Positions 1 through 7,818 of a DNA stretch of 64,000 bases are shown in pieces. The notes beneath the pieces were generated by a model that did not search any database, was not told where the DNA came from, and saw nothing but the letters and a program-made list of their open reading frames with translations. The translations under genes were made by a program, and so were the position numbers. Within the stretch, counting starts at the first letter, position 1, and each line of letters opens with the position of its first letter. The DNA lies in contig NZ_JAKLTS010000001.1 of NCBI RefSeq assembly GCF_022012445.1, forward strand, positions 669,592 through 733,591, written 5' to 3'. This DNA comes from Massilia sp. TS11 (GTDB lineage: Bacteria > Pseudomonadota > Gammaproteobacteria > Burkholderiales > Burkholderiaceae_D).

Positions 1-439
1 ACACGTCGGCGTTCGGCACCGGGCTGCCATCGGGCGCCAGCACCGAGATGGCGACATTGAACATCGGCCCGCTGGTCGGCACCACCGGGGTGACCAGGGC
101 CGGCTGGAATTGGCGGCTGTCGTGCAGCACCAGGTGTTGGTCGCGCTCGACGACGAGACGGCCCTGGGCCTGCTGGTGCAGGATGCCGGCCTTCTGCTCG
201 GTCATGCGTGCGACCAGCACGCCGGGCGCGGCATTGCTGCTGGTGCTCATCGTGTCGAGCACCTGGCGCGGGCCGACGCTGTCGACGATGTCGATGTCGG
301 GACTATTGCGCAGCGCCTGCTCGATGGCGGCATAGGCGAGCGGCTGGATATTCATTGCCTGCAGCGCCGGCCCGGGCTGGCGCGCGGCGATCAGGAATTG
401 CGATTTGCGTTGAGAGACGGGACGCGCAGTGGTGGCCAT
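1..439 (-). CDS. Partial protein with propeptide-like N-terminal domain (C-terminus outside window)
   Basis: The frame is open from the ATG at 439 through the left window edge, so only the first 146 residues are visible. Residues about 14-95 form a compact alpha/beta-looking segment with a central VDSVGP motif and a closing GRLVVERDQHLVL. This resembles the inhibitor-I9/propeptide domain at the front of subtilisin-like (S8) peptidases, where a strand with VGP and a terminal 'EED' strand are typical. From about residue 125 a new segment (MFNVAISVLAPDGSPVPNADV) looks like the first strand of an Ig-like or carboxypeptidase-regulatory-like domain. No signal peptide is evident. The start is supported by a GGAGAG ribosome site overlapping the stop of the upstream 83-residue gene, 11 bases away, so the two are probably cotranslated. 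The peptidase identity is inference; the catalytic part, if any, lies outside the window. Confidence 0.55.
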   Translation of the reverse strand, partial: MATTARPVSQRKSQFLIAARQPGPALQAMNIQPLAYAAIEQALRNSPDIDIVDSVGPRQVLDTMSTSSNAAPGVLVARMTEQKAGILHQQAQGRLVVERDQHLVLHDSRQFQPALVTPVVPTSGPMFNVAISVLAPDGSPVPNADV

Positions 440-450
440 GGCTGGCTCTC

Positions 451-702
451 CTATTGGAACATGGACAGCGGCCGGTCCGGCTCCAGAATCAGGCGGCCGT
501 CCTGCTTCAGTTGTTCGCCCAGGGCGGCAGCGCTGGTGCTGCTCATTTCCAGCACCAGGGTATGCGGGTCGTCGCTGGGGCCGATGCGGTCGATGACGCG
601 CACGGTCGGGTCGAGCCGGGGAATCAGCTCATGCAGGGCGCGGTTGTCGCCGCGGCTGCGCACCAGATAGCGGGCGCGCGTGGGGGGAATCGGATCGGAC
701 AT
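451..702 (-). CDS. 83-aa stand-alone propeptide/I9-like protein
   Basis: A short protein of 83 residues starting at an ATG preceded by a strong GGAGG site 4 bases upstream. It has no signal peptide or membrane segment. Its sequence matches the N-terminal domain of the next gene in the same order: a YLV strand near residue 12, VIDRIGP at 36-42, LVLEM at 49-53, an alanine-rich helix, and GRLILEPDRPL at 69-79. This looks like a subtilisin-propeptide (inhibitor I9) fold encoded on its own, so it could act in trans as a chaperone or inhibitor of a peptidase. That role is an inference; the visible facts are the shared motifs and the tight spacing. A terminator-like palindrome lies between it and the glutamine-rich gene upstream. 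Confidence 0.65.
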   Translation of the reverse strand: MSDPIPPTRARYLVRSRGDNRALHELIPRLDPTVRVIDRIGPSDDPHTLVLEMSSTSAAALGEQLKQDGRLILEPDRPLSMFQ

Positions 703-719
703 GCTGCCTCCTGGGTGGG

Positions 720-746
720 AAAAACCGCCGCACCGCGGTGCGGCGG
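720..746 (-). terminator. Perfect 22-nt palindrome with U-tract
   Basis: Bases 725-746 are a perfect palindrome with two 11-base arms (CCGCCGCACCG and its complement), followed on the minus strand by five Ts. It sits 9 bases after the stop of the glutamine-rich gene and just before the ribosome site of the 83-residue gene, so it could end or attenuate transcription between them. Confidence 0.7.
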
Positions 747-755
747 CCGCGGTGC

Positions 756-1598
<843 letters not shown>

Positions 1599-1727
1599 GT
1601 CGTGCTCCATTGTTGGTGTTGTGCAGGGAAGCGCGTGTGGCACAGCGCCAGACGCGTAGCTTGGAGTAGACGTATGGGGCGAAGTTCGGCGACACCTGCA
1701 TATTTTTCATCGGCTATGATCATGGGT

Positions 1728-2816
1728 ATGAAAGCCCGTTTCTCCCTCGATCTGTTCTGCCGCGTGGTCGACAATTACGGCGACATCGGCGTCTGCTGGC
1801 GCCTGGCGCGCCAGCTCGTGCGCGAGCATCAGCTCGCCGTCACGCTGTGGGTCGATGATCTGGCCAGTTTCCAGCGCCTGTGCGCGCAGGTCGATCCGGC
1901 CGCAGCCTGCCAGCAGATCGAAGGCGTCGCCGTGCGCCACTGGAACGGGGCGGCGTTTGCCGCCTACGTGTGCCCGGACGTCGTGATCGAAGCCTTTGCC
2001 TGCGACCTGCCCGAGGCCGTGCTGGCGGCCATGCTGGCCGCGCCGCGCCCGCCGCTGTGGCTGAACCTCGAATACCTGAGCGCCGAAGCCTGGGTCGAGG
2101 ACTGTCATGCGCTGCCCTCGCTGCACCCCTCGGGCAAGCTGCGCAAGTATTTTTTCTTCCCCGGCTTTAGCGCCCGCACCGGCGGCCTGCTGTGCGAACG
2201 CAGCCTGAGTGCGCGCCGCAACGCGTTTCAGAACGATGGCGCGGCCCGCGCCGACTTCCTCGCCGGTCTCGGCATCCGGCCGGCGCCGGGCGCGCATCTG
2301 GCCACACTGTTCTGCTACCCGAGCGCACCCGTGGGCGCCATGCTGCGGCGGCTCGACGCCAGCGCCACACCCTGGCATCTGGTCGTGCCCGAGGGCGTGG
2401 CCACGGCCGCGCTGGCGGACTTCGCGCCGCAGCGCCTCGCCATCAGCGTGCTGCCCTTTGTGGCCCAGCACGAGTACGACCGCCTGCTGTGGGCGGCCGA
2501 TTTCAATTTCGTGCGCGGCGAGGATTCGTTTGTGCGCGCCCAATGGGCCGCGCGGCCCTTCGTCTGGCAGATCTATCCGCAGGAAGAGGGCGTGCATCTG
2601 GTGAAGCTGGCCGCCTTCCTCGCGCGCTATGGCGGCGGGTCCGATCTCGTGGCCGCCAGCGCCTTCTGGAATGGCGATGGCGGCGATGCCGATGCGCTCG
2701 GGCGCTGCATGCACGCGCCCGAATTGCAGCAACACGCGAAAGATTGGGCCGAAAGCCTGGCAAAAAATGGGGATTTGGCCAGCAATTTAGTCGAATTCAT
2801 CGGGAAAATGGGTTAG
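1728..2816 (+). CDS. earP: EF-P arginine rhamnosyltransferase EarP
   Basis: A 362-residue member of the EarP family, which transfers rhamnose from dTDP-rhamnose to Arg32 of elongation factor P and so lets the ribosome pass polyproline stretches. The N-terminus ([24 protein letters not shown]) carries the family's DNYGDIG motif, and the C-terminal half has the [25 protein letters not shown] segment with the nucleotide-sugar-binding residues of this GT-B fold (RGEDS near residue 262). Length fits the family (about 370-380). The ATG at 1728 aligns best with homologous N-termini; in-frame ATGs at 1716 and 1722 are alternatives and none has a strong ribosome site. The gene directly precedes efp, its substrate, which supports the call. 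Confidence 0.95.
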   Translation: MKARFSLDLFCRVVDNYGDIGVCWRLARQLVREHQLAVTLWVDDLASFQRLCAQVDPAAACQQIEGVAVRHWNGAAFAAYVCPDVVIEAFACDLPEAVLAAMLAAPRPPLWLNLEYLSAEAWVEDCHALPSLHPSGKLRKYFFFPGFSARTGGLLCERSLSARRNAFQNDGAARADFLAGLGIRPAPGAHLATLFCYPSAPVGAMLRRLDASATPWHLVVPEGVATAALADFAPQRLAISVLPFVAQHEYDRLLWAADFNFVRGEDSFVRAQWAARPFVWQIYPQEEGVHLVKLAAFLARYGGGSDLVAASAFWNGDGGDADALGRCMHAPELQQHAKDWAESLAKNGDLASNLVEFIGKMG

Positions 2817-2819
2817 AAT
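2791..2819 (+). promoter_or_regulatory. Putative sigma-70 promoter of efp
   Basis: TCGAAT at 2791-2796 and TAGAAT at 2814-2819 with a 17-base spacer, overlapping the end of earP and 58 bases before the efp start. The -10 matches consensus at five of six positions; the -35 is weak. Confidence 0.4.
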
Positions 2820-2877
2820 AGTGGGCTTAGCGTCCGCCAGGACCAGCCATTCACTCTCATTACCCCGCACATTCGCT

Positions 2878-3435
2878 ATGAAAACCGCACAAGAACTCCG
2901 CGTCGGCAACGTCGTCATGATCGGCTCCGAGCCGATGGTTGTCGTGAAGTCTGAATTCAGCAAATCGGGCCGTAACGCCTCGGTCTGCAAAATGAAACTG
3001 AAGTCGCTGCTCAACGAAACGCGTCTGGAATCGGTCTACAAGTCGGATGAAAAATTCGACGTGGTGACCCTGGAGCGCAAGGAAGTGACCTTCTCCTATT
3101 TCGCCGATCCGCTCTACGTGTTCATGGACGCCGACTACAACCAGTACGACGTGGAAGCCGAGAACATGGAAGACGCCATCAACTTCCTGGAAGATGGCAT
3201 GCCCTGCGAATGCGTGTTCTACAACGACAAGGCCATCTCGGTCGAACTGCCGACCACCGTCGTGCGCGAAATCACCTACACCGAGCCGGCCGTCAAGGGC
3301 GACACCTCGGGCAAGGTGCTGAAACCGGCCAAGATCGCCACCGGCTTTGAAGTCCAGGTGCCGCTGTTCGTCGAAACCGGCGACAAGATCGAAATCGACA
3401 CCCGCACCGGCGAATACCGCAGCCGCGCCAAGTAA
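2878..3435 (+). CDS. efp: Elongation factor P
   Basis: A 185-residue EF-P, the tRNA-shaped factor that binds between the P and E sites and relieves stalling at consecutive prolines. The N-terminal KOW-like domain starts [16 protein letters not shown]; the acceptor loop reads [11 protein letters not shown] with arginine at position 32, the residue that is rhamnosylated in the EarP branch (lysine in the EpmA branch). The two C-terminal OB-like domains follow, ending [28 protein letters not shown]. The pairing of Arg32 with an adjacent earP gene is a consistent modification system. A strong terminator follows at once. Confidence 0.98.
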   Translation: MKTAQELRVGNVVMIGSEPMVVVKSEFSKSGRNASVCKMKLKSLLNETRLESVYKSDEKFDVVTLERKEVTFSYFADPLYVFMDADYNQYDVEAENMEDAINFLEDGMPCECVFYNDKAISVELPTTVVREITYTEPAVKGDTSGKVLKPAKIATGFEVQVPLFVETGDKIEIDTRTGEYRSRAK

Positions 3436-3452
3436 GCCCGCGCCGCACCCCG

Positions 3453-3481
3453 AAAAAGCACGCTACGGCGTGCTTTTTTTT
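3453..3481 (+). terminator. Rho-independent terminator of efp
   Basis: An 11-base stem (3453-3463 with 3468-3478, AAAAAGCACGC) closes a TACG tetraloop and runs into a T tract, 17 bases after the efp stop. Confidence 0.92.
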
Positions 3482-3491
3482 CGCCCAGAAA

Positions 3492-3552
3492 AAATGGGGT
3501 CAGACCCCATTTATCCGCCGAGAAAAATGGGGTCTGACCCCGATTTGTTTGG
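3492..3552. repeat. GGGGTCAGACCCC repeat element, copy A
   Basis: Two palindromes in opposite orientation: one centred at 3502 (arms 3492-3501 and 3503-3512) and one centred at 3535 (GGGGTC 3529-3534, GACCCC 3536-3541). The right-hand 28 bases, 3525-3552, are identical to 56691-56718 in copy B. The element lies between efp and the LysR gene and contains no gene. It resembles REP-type extragenic elements; I see no transposase in the window. Confidence 0.85.
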
Positions 3553-3676
3553 CGGGCAAGTTTGGGCGCCTGAACCAAAGCGGGGGCGCGCTTGTCGAAG
3601 CTGTGGCGATGGGGCGCTGGCCCATCTATTGCAAACTCTGATAGCGCGACGATGATTTATTAGCCTTGCTGATCCT

Positions 3677-4546
3677 ATGGCCCGTAACCTGGACGTCGCG
3701 CTGCTGCGCAGTTTTCTTTACGTGGTCGAATCCGGCTCGATGGCGGAGGCCGCCGCACGTCTGCACCAGTCGCAGGGGGCGGTCAACCAGCAGATCAAGC
3801 GGCTTGAACTGCTGCTCGGGGTGGAGCTGCTGGTGCGCGACATCGGCCAGGCCCAGCCGACGGCGGCCGGCCAGCGCCTGCTCGACAAGGCGGCCCAGCT
3901 GGTGGCCCTCAACGACGAACTGCTGGCCGAAATGCGGGCGCCCGAGGTGCGCGGGGCCTTGCGTCTGGGCGTACCTTTCGACCTCGTCGGTTCGCACATG
4001 GCGCCCGTGCTCGAGGCCTATGGGCGCGCCTATCCGCAGGTGGCGGTGTCGCTCGTGACGGCCGCCTCGAGCGAATTGCTCAAGGCCATGGTGCGCGGCC
4101 AGCTCGATCTGATGCTGCTGGAGGAAGCCTTGCCGCGCTGCCAGGGGGAACGCCTGATGGTGGACCGCCTGGCCTGGGTCGGCGCGCGCGGCGGGGCGGC
4201 GGCAGCCAAGCGTCCGCTGCCGGTTTGTCTGGTGTCCGAAACCTGCGCGTTCCGGCCCGATATCTTTGCCGCGCTCGACCGGGCGGGCATCCATTGGCGT
4301 CTGGTGTTTGATAACGCGAGTCTGGATGCGGCCAAGGTGGCCGTGCGTGCCGATCTGGCTGTCACCGTCTGGCTCTCCTCCACCGTGCCCGACGATCTGG
4401 AACGCCTGCAGGGCGGGGCCGCGTTGCCCGAATTGCCCGAGATGGCGATCTGCCTGCAACTGGCCAAGGGCAAGCCGGGCCCGGCCGCGCTGGCCATGGC
4501 CGATGCGATCCGCGCGGCCTACCGGGCCCGCCAGCGCAATGCCTGA
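3677..4546 (+). CDS. LysR-family transcriptional regulator
   Basis: A 289-residue LysR-type regulator. Residues 4-65 form the winged helix-turn-helix (LRSFLYVVESGSMAEAAARLHQSQGAVNQQIKRLELLLGVELLVRD), followed by the linker helix and a substrate-binding-like domain beginning RGALRLGVPFDLVG near residue 95. The effector domain is shortened and degenerate toward its end, but overall length is near normal (about 290-300). The start at 3677 agrees with the family N-terminus. The next gene, a secreted DUF1579 protein, is on the same strand 83 bases away rather than divergent, so no target can be assigned from context. Confidence 0.9.
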   Translation: MARNLDVALLRSFLYVVESGSMAEAAARLHQSQGAVNQQIKRLELLLGVELLVRDIGQAQPTAAGQRLLDKAAQLVALNDELLAEMRAPEVRGALRLGVPFDLVGSHMAPVLEAYGRAYPQVAVSLVTAASSELLKAMVRGQLDLMLLEEALPRCQGERLMVDRLAWVGARGGAAAAKRPLPVCLVSETCAFRPDIFAALDRAGIHWRLVFDNASLDAAKVAVRADLAVTVWLSSTVPDDLERLQGGAALPELPEMAICLQLAKGKPGPAALAMADAIRAAYRARQRNA

Positions 4547-4629
4547 GATATGTACATTAAGACAAATTTCAGAAACAGACAGCCCGCGCTTTCGCTAAGC
4601 TAGCCGCTTTCCAACCAAGGAGGGATGCG

Positions 4630-5181
4630 ATGCGCAAGTGGATCATGGGGGCGGTAGTGGTGGCGGCGGCAATCGGCAATGCAGCGGCGCAAACGGCGCC
4701 GGCCAAATTGCCGGAAAGCGTGTATCTGCCGATGCAGATGGAAGCCGGCGTCTGGGATGCCGAGGTGACCTTCTACAGCAATGACCAGCCGAGCGGCACG
4801 GCCAAGGGGGTGCAGGTCAATAAGCTGCTGGTCAATGGCCATTGGGTGACGAATGAATTCAAAATTCCGGCCACCGACAAATTCCCCGCGTATGAAGGCC
4901 ATGGCGTGTGGGGCTATGACCCGGTCGCCAAAACTTATGTGAATACCTGGGTCGATACGAATGACGTGGCAACGCGCACCGATTACGGCTACTGGAATGA
5001 AAAAGAATCGACGATGGTCTGGTCGAGCAAATTCAATGATGGCGCTGGCCATTTCATCGATTACCGCATGACCGAGGAATTCAAGGGCAATACGCGGATC
5101 TTCAGTTTTTATCAGCTCGGGATCGTGAAACCGAATCCGCACCCGCTGGTGCGGATTGTGTTCACCAAGCGCCCGGCGTAA
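4630..5181 (+). CDS. Secreted DUF1579 family protein
   Basis: A 183-residue protein with a cleavable-looking signal peptide (MRKWIMGAVVVAAAIGNAAAQ, cleavage after about residue 20). The mature part shows the DUF1579 pattern: GVWDAEVTFYS near 41-51, then GHWVTNEFKI, an EGHGVWGYDPVAKTYVNTWVDT stretch near 92-113 and several further beta strands, consistent with a lipocalin-like barrel. Function of the family is unknown. A strong AAGGAGGG ribosome site stands 5 bases before the start. The gene ends 3 bases before the stop of dbpA on the opposite strand, so the two are convergent with no terminator between them. Confidence 0.82.
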   Translation: MRKWIMGAVVVAAAIGNAAAQTAPAKLPESVYLPMQMEAGVWDAEVTFYSNDQPSGTAKGVQVNKLLVNGHWVTNEFKIPATDKFPAYEGHGVWGYDPVAKTYVNTWVDTNDVATRTDYGYWNEKESTMVWSSKFNDGAGHFIDYRMTEEFKGNTRIFSFYQLGIVKPNPHPLVRIVFTKRPA

Positions 5182-5184
5182 AAC

Positions 5185-6576
5185 TCAGACCGCGAGCAGC
5201 CGCAGTTTGAAGCTGCGGCCCTTGATATTGGCGGCCTCGCCGTCGCCATCGGCCAGCAGGCGCGCGCAGGCATCTTCGGCCAGGTCGCGCGCCACTGCCA
5301 CATAGGTGTGGAACTCGGTGACGTGGATCTTGCCGACCTGCTCGCGGGTCAGGCCGGCCACGCCGCTGAGCGCGCCCATCACATCGCCGGGACGCAGCTT
5401 GTGGCGTTTGCCGCCGGCAATCACGAGTGTGCGCATCGGCGCCGGCACGGCCTCGGCCACCGGCAGCGCCTCCCAGTCCGCCAGCGCGACGCTGATCTGC
5501 ATGAGCTTCTCAATCGGCGCCACGAAGCGTTTTTCGCTCGGCGCCACCAGGCTCAGGGCCAGACCGCTGCGCCCGGCGCGGCCGGTACGGCCGACGCGGT
5601 GCACGTGCACGTCGGGACGGCGCGACAGATCGGCATTGATGACGGCGTCGAGCCCGGCGATATCGATGCCGCGCGCGGCCACATCGGTGGCCACCAGCAC
5701 GCTGCAGCTGCGGTTGGCAAACAGCAGCAGGGCCTCGTCGCGGTCGCGTTGTTCAAGTTCGCCGTACAGGGCGCGCACGCTGAAGCCGGCCTGGTGCAGG
5801 GCATCGGCCAGTTCCTGGCAGTGCACGCGCGTGTTGGCAAACACCAGCGTGGATTCGGGGCGGTAATGTTCGAGCAGGCGCACCACGGCGGCGGCGCGCG
5901 CCTCGGGCGCAATCGCGTAGAACTGCTGCACGATGGCGGGCCCGCTGGCCGCGCTGGCAATGCGCACTTCGGCCGGGTCCTGCAGATACTGGGCGCGCAG
6001 CGCGCTCGTGTCGGGCGGGAAGGTGGCCGAGAACAGCAGGGTCTGGCGGTGGGTCGGGCAGGCGCGCGCAATCGCCAGCATGTCTTCCTCGAAACCCATG
6101 TCGGTCATGCGGTCGGCTTCGTCCAGCACCAGCAGGCGCAGGCGGCGCAGGTCGAGCGTGCCCTGGCCCAGGTGATCGCGCAGGCGGCCCGGGGTGCCGA
6201 CCACGATGTGGGCCCCATGTTCGAGCGAGGCGGCCTGGGGCCGCAGCGGGGCGCCGCCGCACAGGCTCAGAATCTTGATATTGCCGATCGCGCGCGCCAG
6301 GCGGCGCAGTTCGGCCGCGACCTGGTCGGCCAGTTCGCGCGTCGGGCACAGCACCAGGGCTTGCACGGCGAACAGGCTGGGATTGAGGCGCTGCAGCAGG
6401 CCAAGGCCGAAGGCGACCGTCTTGCCGCTGCCGGTGGCGGCCTGGGCCAGCACATCGCGGCCTTCCAGAATCAGCGGCAGGGTGGCCGCCTGCACCGGCG
6501 TCATGCTGGCAAAGCCGAGCTGCTCCAGATTGCTGAGGACGGCGGGCGAGAGGGACAGGGTGGCGAATGCGCTCAT
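5185..6576 (-). CDS. dbpA: ATP-dependent RNA helicase DbpA
   Basis: A 463-residue DEAD-box helicase. Visible motifs: Q motif near 22-34, AATGSGKT at 46-53, PTREL at 78-82, GTPGR near 127-131, DEAD at 152-155, SAT near 184, and HRVGRTGRAG in the second RecA lobe. The C-terminal 80 residues (PMRTLVIAGGKRHKLRPGDVMGALSG) match the DbpA RNA-binding domain that recognises hairpin 92 of 23S rRNA, which separates DbpA from other DEAD proteins; its role is late 50S assembly. The start ATG overlaps the stop of the upstream 77-residue ORF by four bases (ATGA), suggesting coupled translation. Confidence 0.94.
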   Translation of the reverse strand: MSAFATLSLSPAVLSNLEQLGFASMTPVQAATLPLILEGRDVLAQAATGSGKTVAFGLGLLQRLNPSLFAVQALVLCPTRELADQVAAELRRLARAIGNIKILSLCGGAPLRPQAASLEHGAHIVVGTPGRLRDHLGQGTLDLRRLRLLVLDEADRMTDMGFEEDMLAIARACPTHRQTLLFSATFPPDTSALRAQYLQDPAEVRIASAASGPAIVQQFYAIAPEARAAAVVRLLEHYRPESTLVFANTRVHCQELADALHQAGFSVRALYGELEQRDRDEALLLFANRSCSVLVATDVAARGIDIAGLDAVINADLSRRPDVHVHRVGRTGRAGRSGLALSLVAPSEKRFVAPIEKLMQISVALADWEALPVAEAVPAPMRTLVIAGGKRHKLRPGDVMGALSGVAGLTREQVGKIHVTEFHTYVAVARDLAEDACARLLADGDGEAANIKGRSFKLRLLAV

Positions 6577-6806
6577 GCGGGGCTCCAGATCGGCAAGCCG
6601 GTCAGATCGAGGCCGGGATCGTGGCGCCAGACCGGCAGGCCGCTGGCATCGGTTTCTTCAAGAAAGCTCAGTTGTTCCTGCGCGGGCAGGGGCTTGCGGC
6701 CGCGTTTGGCGGCCGGTGCTGCGGGTTCGGGCTGCTGCGGCGCCGCCACCTGGGGCAGGTCCAGGCCGGGCAGTTCGCCCGTCGCGTGGTCTCGTTTATC
6801 TCTCAT
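6573..6806 (-). CDS. Small hypothetical protein coupled to dbpA
   Basis: A 77-residue ORF, unrecognised. It is polar and proline-rich, with a basic AAKRGRKPLP patch near residues 32-41 (AT-hook-like) followed by an acidic EEQLSFLEE-type segment and a conserved-looking GLPVWRHDPGLDLTGLPIWSP tail. Its TGA overlaps the dbpA ATG by four bases, so it probably leads the dbpA transcript. The ATG at 6806 lies only 8 bases after the U-tract of the tRNA-fMet terminator and has no clear Shine-Dalgarno sequence, so expression may depend on read-through or on an internal start. No function is proposed. Confidence 0.6.
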   Translation of the reverse strand: MRDKRDHATGELPGLDLPQVAAPQQPEPAAPAAKRGRKPLPAQEQLSFLEETDASGLPVWRHDPGLDLTGLPIWSPA

Positions 6807-6814
6807 GGCGGGGC

Positions 6815-6850
6815 CGAAAAAACAAAAGCCCGGCTGCGAGAGTCGGGCTT
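6815..6850 (-). terminator. Terminator of tRNA-fMet
   Basis: On the minus strand a 7-base stem (6844-6850 with 6826-6832, AAGCCCG) is followed by TTTTGTTTTTT, 12 bases beyond the CCA end of the tRNA. Confidence 0.85.
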
Positions 6851-6862
6851 GTGCATGTGTTC

Positions 6863-6938
6863 TGGTTGCGGGGACAGGACTCGAACCTGTGACCTTCGGG
6901 TTATGAGCCCGACGAGCTGCCAACTGCTCCACCCCGCG
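6863..6938 (-). tRNA. Initiator tRNA-fMet (CAT)
   Basis: A 76-base tRNA with encoded CCA. The minus-strand sequence starts CGCGGGG and ends CCCCGCAACCA, giving the unpaired C1-A72 typical of bacterial initiators. The anticodon arm reads GGG-CTCATAA-CCC, so the anticodon is CAT with the three G-C pairs in the stem that are required for P-site entry. Both features separate it from elongator tRNA-Met and tRNA-Ile2. Confidence 0.97.
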
Positions 6939-6951
6939 TCTGAAGGCAAGA

Positions 6952-6980
6952 ATTATACACGCTGGGGGCGCAAGATGCAA
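6952..6980 (-). promoter_or_regulatory. Near-consensus sigma-70 promoter of tRNA-fMet
   Basis: On the minus strand TTGCAT (6980-6975) and a perfect TATAAT (6957-6952) with a 17-base spacer, 13 bases before the tRNA 5' end. It begins just after the stop of the upstream binding-protein gene. Confidence 0.88.
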
Positions 6981-6991
6981 GGTCGGGTTTT

Positions 6992-7765
6992 TCATTGTTG
7001 GCCGTAGCGGCGCCGGATCGCTTCCAGCGTGCCTCTGCGCTCGAGGCGGGTGATGGCGGCGTCGATGCTGGCCACCTCGGCCTGGCTCACGCTCTCCTTG
7101 TTGAACATCAGGTGCACGGGCGCGCGCGCCGCCGTGAAGGGCAGATGCACGACCGGCAGGTTTTCCAGCCGCGCCTGATAGTGGACGGCAGCGTCGTCGC
7201 CCATCAGCACATGGGCGCGCCCGGCCGCCAGCATCTTGATGCCCTGGCTGAAGCTGCTGAACTCGTGCAGCAGGCCGGCCGCGCGCAGCTTCGGCTCGGC
7301 CGCCGCGTACTGGGCGCCATACCAGCCCAGACGCGGCACCAGCACGCTTTCGCGTTGGGCCAGCAGGGCCTCGAAGCTGAAACTCTGGCGCAGGCGGGCG
7401 GCGTGTTCGGGCAGGGTGAACAGGCCGACTTCCTCGAACCGGTAGGGCTGGGAGAACCAGGCCTGCTGACGCCGCTCGGGCGTGCTGGAGGCGGCCATCA
7501 TCAGATCGGTTTTGCCCTGGTTGAACAGGCTGAGGCGGCGTGCCACGGGCAGCGCCGGTTCGAACACGATGGTGCAACCGGCTTCCTTCAGGATGGCCTG
7601 CACGAGCTCGATGTCGAGGCCGCCGATCTGGTTGCCGGCGATGATGGTGTAGGGCGGCCAGTGCTCGGCATTCAGATGCAGTGGGCGGCTGCAGGCCGCC
7701 TGGGCCGCTGGCGCCAGCGCAGCCGTGGCCAGCAGCATAGCGGTCAGGGTGGGCGCCAGGCGCAT
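6992..7765 (-). CDS. Periplasmic solute-binding protein (SBP family 3)
   Basis: A 257-residue protein with a signal peptide (MRLAPTLTAMLLATAALAPAAQA) and a type-3 extracellular solute-binding fold: WPPYTIIAGNQIGGLDIELVQAILKEAGC near residues 36-64, then TDLMMAASSTPERRQQAWFSQPYRFEEVGLF. Such proteins bind amino acids or small polar ligands for ABC uptake, or act as sensors. No permease or ATPase gene is nearby, so this is an orphan copy; a similar orphan lies at 56737. The start at 7765 gives the signal peptide; a GAGGA lies about 10 bases upstream. Confidence 0.85.
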   Translation of the reverse strand: MRLAPTLTAMLLATAALAPAAQAACSRPLHLNAEHWPPYTIIAGNQIGGLDIELVQAILKEAGCTIVFEPALPVARRLSLFNQGKTDLMMAASSTPERRQQAWFSQPYRFEEVGLFTLPEHAARLRQSFSFEALLAQRESVLVPRLGWYGAQYAAAEPKLRAAGLLHEFSSFSQGIKMLAAGRAHVLMGDDAAVHYQARLENLPVVHLPFTAARAPVHLMFNKESVSQAEVASIDAAITRLERRGTLEAIRRRYGQQ

Positions 7766-7818
7766 GGGGAACAATCCTCGAGTGTGCTGCTTGCAGGTTG
7801 CCACAGCTGTCAGCAAAG

